Positions 56,879-64,000 of a DNA stretch of 64,000 nt are shown here, one piece after another (position 1 is the first letter of the stretch; every line of letters begins with the position of its first letter). Source of the DNA: Pseudoscleropodium purum (lineage: Eukaryota > Streptophyta > Bryopsida > Hypnales > Brachytheciaceae); the NCBI GenBank assembly GCA_963969395.1, contig OZ017804.1, positions 8,122,001 to 8,186,000 on the forward strand. Reading direction: 5' to 3'. The notes under the pieces were generated by a model. It made no database searches. It worked only from the letters and a program-made list of their open reading frames with translations, and had not been told where the DNA came from. Position numbers and translations under genes: made by a program.

Positions 56879-59800
56879 CGTCCTTGGTCATACCTTGAAT
56901 TCATATTACGTTACAAGGTTGCACCTGATGGGTCTGTCTGTTTGCATCTGCCATAAGTGCAGGTGGCATGTATGGAGCATTTCTGCAGTGAACCCGAGTT
57001 TCGTGAGCCAGTGGCTCTTGAGAAGCTCGTCTCAGGTGCTTTAAATACCAGACCCTTTCAATGAACTATACGTATTCGAGGGAGAGAACTGAAGGGATTT
57101 CTGTTATCTTCTATTATCTTTGATTTTGGGAAATGATTATCGACCTCTTCCTGTTTACTTAGTCGTCAAATTTGACTTATTGCAGGTTGACTTGGAAAAG
57201 CAACGTGCCGCTTTGCCGGTTGAGTTCCGAGAGTATGTGGCAAGACTTCCATCTGCTGAAAGGTTTGTAATGATGGAAGAACCTTGACATTTGAGAAGTT
57301 TGGGTAAATTGATTCTTAAATTCTCTGATCATTTGCTGTTGAGAATCGATTGGAATCATGAATGATGTGTTCTTACTGCGATCACCAACCTGGTAGAGCC
57401 GAAATTGATGATTTCTTGGGGACTGAAAAGGCACCTTAACTGTCGTTCCTATCTACGTAATGTCTTTCATATACGAAGTTATTTTTGTCAGTGACTTGAG
57501 CTTGAAGGCTAACTGATTGATGACGCTTTGACTTTTCAGCGCAGATGTTGGCCTTGAAAATATGAGCAATCAGATTGCCAGAGATCTCTGGCGCTTCAGA
57601 GAGCAGAAGCAGCTATGGACTGTTGCTCTCTTGGTATGCACTTCATTGTTATAGCATCAAGGTGACCCTGGAAGCTGTTGTGCATAGACTCGTCATTTTG
57701 TCCTTTATTTATCTTTGGGAATTTCCATCTTTGCAGTAGTCCATTTTCCGCTTCAAGAGTCTTCGATTCTCTCATATTCCTGCTACGAAAGTGATTTTTC
57801 GTCTACTTTATTTACAGACTATTGCCAGAAATTTCATTCCTACTTGCTGGTTGGTAGCGTAGATGTGGGAGATGCCGTTCTTGAGTTGTCTGTCTAAGAT
57901 GTTTTAGACATTGGGCCTGATCGTTGCTTACGAGGCTGCATTCCTAAGCTAGATTATGATCCAGCAATGTCTGATGGAAATCACGGTTGACTACTGCTCC
58001 ACTTTGCTCTTAATGTTGCTGGGGTATACTGATGTAACTATTTTTAAGCTGTTGACATCTTGATGTTCTGCATTTGCAGTGTCTAGTGGAAGTAGGGAAG
58101 CAGGTAGGTGTTGGATTTTTAGAACTCTTGGCCAGGCCCTATGTCCTGTGAAGAGATAGGTGGAATCCACAGCTGAGTTTAATAGTGTGCATCAACAGAG
58201 CAATCGTGTTCTCAGCTCGGGATGGCTTAGTCTTGTAACCAAGCTAAGGTAGTTCTTCTTAACATTTTATTATCAACCTGAGGTATTTTTCATGCAGTTG
58301 TCTGGACATCGTTGTTGCTTTGCTACGAACCGCTCTTTAGGAATGGCAGGACGTACAGTTGACGCTTATTTGTTGAGTCATTAATAACACCGCTTTCATC
58401 TGCAGTTTATGCTATAATCAGTATGCCGAAAAGTATTTGTTCATATATTGATTCTGCATGTTGTAGCTTGCACGCTGTTTTCTTCGATGCTCTCCTCTCT
58501 TGGTTTTCGTTAGCTTCTACTCTAGTTTTGTCTCCATCGGCAAGGTTTTGAAACTTGAGTCTTTTCTGGTATTTTATTTGCTGAGTATCATGTAATTTTT
58601 ACTAACAAACAGTTTCTGCGCTGTTTGATATGCAGAGAGCAGACGTCATCATTACCGAGCATCCTAGAAGAATGGAAACGGTTAACTTCAGCGATCAATG
58701 AGGTATTATTTATGCCCTTCTCTTGGCTCCTGGCCAATTGCCAAATACCATGAGGAATGTAGAGTTGCTTGATTACAATAAAATGAATCTAAACCTCCAC
58801 GAAACTGTGGTGAAACGATCTGATGAACTGTCGTCCTCATTCTCCAGTCATTTGTGAGGCTGCCTCCTTGGCAACCGTGGTAACTATTAGGATTCATTTA
58901 TGGGTGTTCAAATCATAGACCTTTATGCTTACGTACTAGTTCGCTGCATTTCTAAATATCTCTTACTCATGGAGTTTGCCAGGATTGTCTATTTCTCAAT
59001 AGAATTTCTTTTCAGTATTCAGTTGCATGCAGATGTTTGCGCAGTTACACTACGTTTCTGAGTCGGGATAGCCTGAACCTTCAAAAGCACTTCGTCTGGC
59101 AGACTCGAAACAATGGCATCTGCTCTAATCAGCCCGAGTTGCACAAATCATCTTGATACTACTAAAAGTCCTCTTTCCCCACCATCTTCTGAATCCTTGA
59201 TAAAGCAGACCTCCCCAGGTGATTTGCACTGTCGGCCTATGGAGTGCACACCAGAAGGTGCTCAAATGGCTTTTCCATAGGGATTAAGAACCCCGTCAAA
59301 GAGACGAGGTACGTCCTGTCTGAATGAAAGTCCCCAACGATCATCCCGCAAAGAGGTTGATTTCGGATTCCGGTTTACTTGACAGTGCAAGCGGTGCCAA
59401 GACAGTAGATTCAGCTATTATTGGTCATGGAAGTACACTTCGTCCTAGCACGAAAAGCTTAGTTCCAGACTTGAATGCTGCAGCAGTTGTCATCAACAGA
59501 GAGAGTGCAAGGTACCCCCGAAGTCTCCCGCAATGAGTCAAGTGTCCTGCGAAGAGCAAGAAGACTTCAGAAGTCTCCTGCAAAGACGTCTTCCGAGGTT
59601 CGTGTAGGCCAAAGCCCTCGGAAGACACTCTTGGAGTCCCTGGAAAAGAAATTGAGAGATTCAGGAGGCTGCCAGAGTCATCAAGCAATGAGCCGTTCAG
59701 AGCTTCGAAGGTAAGGAGAGACTGTTCAGAAAATTGGTCTAAATCTTTCATGCCGTGCTTAGAAATATATTTATGCCTGTTCTCAAAAGTGCAGGTGAAT

Positions 59801-61511
59801 ATGCACTGATAATTGTATTGCTTGTGGTTCGTACTTGATTCGTGTCATCGTTCTGGTAGCGAAGCATCTGCTTGAGTGACAAATGTCCTGTTTGTCAGTG
59901 AGCCTGGAGTTTTTAGGATTGAGGGATAAATGTGGTGTAGAGGACAAACGGGAAGCATGATTATGAGAATTGGAAATTGCGTATTTTAAGATACTCTTTA
60001 AGATTCTCATGGACACACTGCAATGCTCTTCAGAGAATATTCTTCTTTATGAGAGTCTGGCAACGACTGGTGATTTTCTTCGTGAATTCTTTTTGTTCAT
60101 TTCTCGTCACTCTGACTCGACTTCTATTCTCTTGGTTTTCAGGATGGCATCGCAATGTTCAGGACGGATTGTAAGGGTCGGAGATCACCCATTAAACGAG
60201 CTGGTAGCCGACCTGTTTCAACGCATTATTCTGTGCTTATACTTGTTTATAATTCCTATTTTTTGTTCAATCTCTCTGTTTTTCCGAGATCTTAATTTCT
60301 TTTTACTGAACTGACGATACCCAGAGTGTGGTCGTTGTTACGATTCACAAACGTCGTGCTGGCCTGATTGTAAATTTACAGTGTATAAAAATGCTTAACA
60401 TGACTTTTTACCTTCTGCTGTTGATTTTGAATTAATGAACTGTACTGTTGACAATGTAGACACTACTTGGTGCCAACTGAGGATTTGCCGTTGCATGAAA
60501 TTATCTGCTTCAGAAACGTCTCGTCGTTGCAGCAGGTTGTAAACTCAATTCCACTTTAAACTTGGGCAGGTGCTACCAAGTTTGTGGCCGTTTGGTAAAT
60601 GAGATATAGTCATTTTAGATGCATTTGGTACCGGTAGTGTCCTAGTGAATACGTGCGCGATATGTCTTTTTCGGAATGATAACGAGGCCTTCTTGAGCTG
60701 ACGCCAACATCCATATTTTCATTTCCAGGCTATGACAGGAGCAACGCGTCAGAAGGTGCAACTGGACTTGCTGGGTTCCCAGCTGCGTTTGCAATGTGAA
60801 TGCTGCCATCCTGACGGTTCATTGTCAAACTCAATGCACGACACCTGTCTTGCGTACGTTCCTCTTCCTGAACTTCATCAATCTACCTGTCGAATTGCTT
60901 ACCGACTGATATAATGCAAGAGAATCATCAGAAGCGGGAGTGTTTAGCCTTCCTTTGGATGGCATGTTGAAGAGATTGCTGTCTTGACATTGTTTCTACA
61001 ACAAATACCTTGTTATTAGTTACCAATCTTACGTGCTCAGTGCTTGTGCAGGTATCATCTGAGTCGGGAACATAAAGAGATCGTCAATGAGCACGATTGG
61101 TAGCAATCATTTTCAAGCATTGGTTGTCCAGCGAAAGCTTCTGCCGGAAAGAAAGTAAAGAGGAAAAAGTCCGAGGACTCTGTTGTCGACCCAGTTACTA
61201 CACGGTATCCTTTCCTACTGAACAGTTTAACTTCCCTTCAATTCCGTGAGTGATTCAATATTGCATCATGATTATTCGCTGTTTTTTGTTTTGTTTTGAT
61301 TTACTGGGCGATTGCTTTATGCTCTCCATATTAAATAAGTTAAAAGTTAAGTGCGATTGTTATTAGACGAACCCACATATAATTGTTGAGCTTGACTCCT
61401 TGATGCAGAGCCCGTTTCACAAGGGCAGCCACAGAACTTCAAATAGCTGGACTCCATCGCAAACCAAAGAAAGGACGTCCAGATTTTGCTCAGAGAGTTT
61501 GCCTCAACTGA
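54162..61511 (+). pseudogene. ORC3: ORC3, copy reaching the C-terminal exon, with stops and frame breaks
   Basis: ORC3, subunit of the nuclear origin recognition complex. Exons by sense and splice sites: 54162-54281, 54400-54546, 54684-54856, 54928-54973, degenerate ~55268-55440, 55770-55820, 56123-56253, 56438-56709, 56963-57035, 57186-57262, 57540-57633, 58080-58103, 58160-58248, 58636-58702, 59033-59710, 60143-60232, 60460-60535, 60729-60853, 61052-61204 and 61409-61511. The end reads ...ARFTRAATELQIAGLHRKPK...RPDFAQRV, the family's C-terminus. Defects: TAG and a frame change in the ~55.3-kb exon, frame break at 56583 (shared with the 32-kb copy), phase mismatch after 57035 unless donor CTC|GTCTCA is used, TAG 59069, TAG 59278, frame change near 59510, and TAG 61101 where a conserved Tyr follows HDW. 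The acidic residue before MERC is Lys. The structure is otherwise well kept, so the loss looks recent. A functional gene with assembly errors is the alternative. Confidence 0.85.
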
Positions 61512-63465
61512 TGATTCATTCCTTCTTTGTACGCATTCAAGAGTATTAGGTTAGTTTATTGAGGAAAAATTTCCTGAACCAACATTTCTAATGGAAATTC
61601 CGTCCCTTGAGAGTTGCATATTGGTGTCCAGAGTTTTGTGACATTAAATTGGTGGAATCCGGCCTTTGCTGGGACTATTGCTGGAATCCAGCGAAACGAG
61701 TGACTTTTCCTCGGCAATGTTGATAGCTGGTGGTTGCGCGATTGAATGGGGTCTACATTGTGGAACTGATAATATGATTCAATGTGACCTCTTCGTCTTG
61801 GACATGAATTGCACTGTTGGAGAATTGCTTGCTCCATGTGACTAATTATCACATCTTGTGAATTTTAATTCAAGGTATTTGTATGGCAATTCCTTGAATT
61901 TGCTTGGAATGCATAAAGAGGATGACTCCCTTCACTCTCAAAGCAGATAATGAATCAAAACATGTACAATCAATCGTGCTCTAATTGTAAATTGCACTCG
62001 ATGGTTTGCTTGTTGTGACCCTAATCCCATAGCGATTGTGATCTGATAGCAACAGTACTGTTGTTTGAAAGCAACTTTTATGCCATAAATTAATAATATA
62101 ACTTGTCCAGACGGATGTAGAATATACCAGGAACACAAGTACCGCAACTCAGCAACAGGGATTTCTATAGTAGTCACCCCATTGTAACAATTTTCACTCT
62201 ATTTCCGAAATTGAGAAGATGGGAATTGGTGCTTGTACCTCAGCCATTTAGCCAAGCATGCTTAGATTGAAGCAGTCAGAGAGTGAGAAATAAGGGTAAC
62301 TACGGTCTGAAAGACCAATGGATTGAGTTGACAATCCTTGATGCTTCCATTACAAGGTAGACCCTATAAAGAATTGAATGATCCTTTCCCCAAAAAATTC
62401 TCGAGTCCCATGTGATGACAAGGTCATTTGACTTTCCACCATAGTTGGGTCAAGTAGTCCAAAATGAATTACATGCAAACATGCAAACAAAAATAGTTTG
62501 GGGCACAACATGCAATTGTACTTTAAGAATTTATAGTATATGCACATCAATTTAGAAAATTATCATTTGTGTTAAAAAATTCATAATTTTCAATGTTTTT
62601 GAATTAGTTTTATGTGTCAACTCCACTCTATAGTATTTGGAATTGCTTGAAGTGCCAATCAAAGGTATTTCCATCCTTATCTGGAGGTTCCCCGCCCCTT
62701 CTTTTAATGGTAATGGGGTTGTCTCTTATCTATTCTCATTAATGGCATACAACCTTCCACTTTGAATTGCACTTGTGAAAACAACAAAAAACACTAATAC
62801 ATATATGCACTCATTAGTGAACAATGATTAACTGATTTGCAATGCTAGAAGTGAGTACATACATACAATATTTTGACAAACTAAGATGAAGGATCAAAGG
62901 TGATGGATGAATTTGTGTCGACATCCCTTCACATCGAGATACTTCAATTTAAAAAATAAAAATAAAAAGTCTAATAGTTTACAAAACAACTACAAGATAC
63001 AAGAGTTAACTTTGAAAGATTAACAATTAGTTAGCTTGAAATGAAGAGAGTAGGCAACAACAAAGTTCAATTAGGATGATGATGGTGAGTAGACATTCAA
63101 ACTTGAATATATTTTTCTTCATCAAATAATTCAAGATCATTGTTGTTCATCTTGGTTTTGAATGTTGATTCATAGGTTGAGTTGCCATTGTTGGCGATTG
63201 TCATGGTAGTTCTGCAATGAATACTAAATTGATATTGTAATGGTTTTTGTACCCATCATCAACAACCAATGACAGCTTCATAGAGAAGTTTGAGGAAGAA
63301 TGGTTCAATAATAGGTGTTCGCCAATATTATGATATGCAATATGGTTATTGTCTTGGGATTTATAATACTTGGTTTGATTGTGAGGTAGAGGTAAAAGAA
63401 TTTTGTAATGCCAAGTACAAGAGTTTTCGAATGTTAGCACATGTTGAGCAATATTTACAAGCCAA
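61512..63465. other. Intergenic DNA downstream of ORC3
   Basis: The first few hundred bases are presumably ORC3 3' flank. The rest is AT-rich without a recognisable gene. If the copia relic at 63466 kept its 3' LTR, it should lie here on the minus strand; I could not identify one. Confidence 0.45.
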
Positions 63466-64000
63466 CTAGTTTTCATTTAGAGAGTTGATATCTTGAATCC
63501 CAATTTCATCTCTCAAATTTAGAAATCTTTGTTTCCCTAGAGGCTTAGTGAGAATATCTTCAATTGGGTCTCTAGTTTGAATATATAGGGTTTTAATTGT
63601 TCTTGCTATAACATTTTCTCTAATAAAATGGAGCCATAATTCTATGTGTTTGAGTTGTTCATGATACACCAAATTTTGCAGGGTTGACAGGACGATTGGA
63701 CGTCCGGGACGTCCGAATGCGGACGCTGTGTCCGCAGCGTCCGCTGACATTTGCGAACGCCGTCCGCCCTGCCCGCCCCACCCGCCCCACCCCGTCCGTC
63801 CGCCCCTGTCTGCCCGTTCGCCCGTTCGCCTTCCGACGGCGGGAGGGACGCTACGTCTACTGGTGTTCGTGCGTCCGGACGTCCGGGTTACGAACGCCTT
63901 TTTCGGGCGGACGTAGAGATTCGTCAACCCTGAAATTTTGAGTTGCCTTGAGTGTACTTTGGTCTTCGTAGAAGAGAGTGATGGCATTTAATTTGATGCC
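63466..64000 (-). pseudogene. Ty1/copia pol relic, RNase H C-terminal part
   Basis: Minus strand. From the window edge the frame reads NAITLFYEDQSTLKATQN (63941-63998). After a 254-bp insertion it resumes as LVYHEQLKHIELWLHFIREN...TRDPIEDILTKPLGKQRF and a stop at 63466. This is the conserved RNase H end of Ty1/copia polyproteins (…KHI…HFIRE…DI…TKPL…). The insertion plus its 8-bp duplication adds 262 bp, which shifts the frame, so the element is dead. The rest of the element lies beyond the window. Confidence 0.85.
63679..63932. mobile_element. GC-rich hAT-like MITE, 254 bp, inside copia relic
   Basis: Perfect 10-bp terminal inverted repeats, CAGGGTTGAC at 63679 and GTCAACCCTG ending 63932, flanked by a perfect 8-bp direct repeat AAATTTTG (63671-63678 and 63933-63940). 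The interior is very GC- and CpG-rich, with many repeats of the word GTCCG (GGACGTCCGGGACGTCCGAA at 63699). This is in sharp contrast to its surroundings. The ORFs across it are compositional artefacts. It interrupts the copia RNase H coding text. Confidence 0.9.

Noticed and set aside
63684..63941. Three overlapping Pro/Arg-rich ORFs
   Set aside because: They are the GC-rich MITE read in several frames; open only because it has few stop words.

Overview
The window looks like nuclear DNA of a land plant. The only host gene I can name is ORC3 (origin recognition complex subunit 3), and its exons match the plant form of the protein over most of their length. There is also a chromodomain-bearing Ty3/gypsy retrotransposon, a Ty1/copia relic, a CACTA-type MITE and hAT-type MITEs with 8-bp target duplications. 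I cannot name the species or decide seed plant against bryophyte, lycophyte or fern. The DNA has two compositions: a very AT-rich repeat-filled background, and short GC-richer islands that hold all gene-like material (about 0-1.5, 4.9-5.3, 16.5-20.1, 20.9-22.2, 31.6-35.5, 45.6-50.5 and 53.7-61.5 kb, plus one tiny very GC-rich element at 63.7 kb).

Layout. 0-16 kb is AT-rich repeat DNA with small transposons (MITEs at 1.0, 3.3, 5.4 and 15.1 kb, a 582-bp TIR element at 5.8 kb, two copies of a ~0.9-kb repeat) and one possible first exon on the minus strand at 4.9 kb. 16.5-18 kb holds an intact 156-codon intronless ORF resembling the ORC3 N-terminal exons, preceded by a ~190-bp tandem repeat. 18.74-22.23 kb is a nearly perfect inverted repeat (two 1535-bp arms, 424-bp spacer). 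22-31 kb is AT-rich, with a long degenerate tandem array, an inverted-duplicated coding relic and a foldback element. 32.2-35.4 kb is a 3'-truncated ORC3 copy. 36-45 kb is AT-rich repeats. 45.26-50.84 kb is a complete but inactivated Ty3/gypsy chromovirus. 54.2-61.5 kb is an ORC3 copy running to the C-terminal exon but carrying stops and frame breaks. The last 0.5 kb is a Ty1/copia relic interrupted by a GC-rich hAT-like MITE.

Main points. Three ORC3-derived sequences lie within 45 kb. Two are direct segmental duplicates about 22 kb apart that share the same frame break, so the break predates the duplication; the third is a short intronless N-terminal piece. A functional ORC3 is probably elsewhere. 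The inverted repeat and the inverted-duplicated coding relic are hairpin-capable loci and the best candidates for something unusual (small-RNA sources or very recent rearrangements). In the gypsy element every LTR difference is a transition and every in-frame stop is TAG or TGA, the expected result of decay by cytosine deamination. I saw no tRNA, rRNA or CRISPR.
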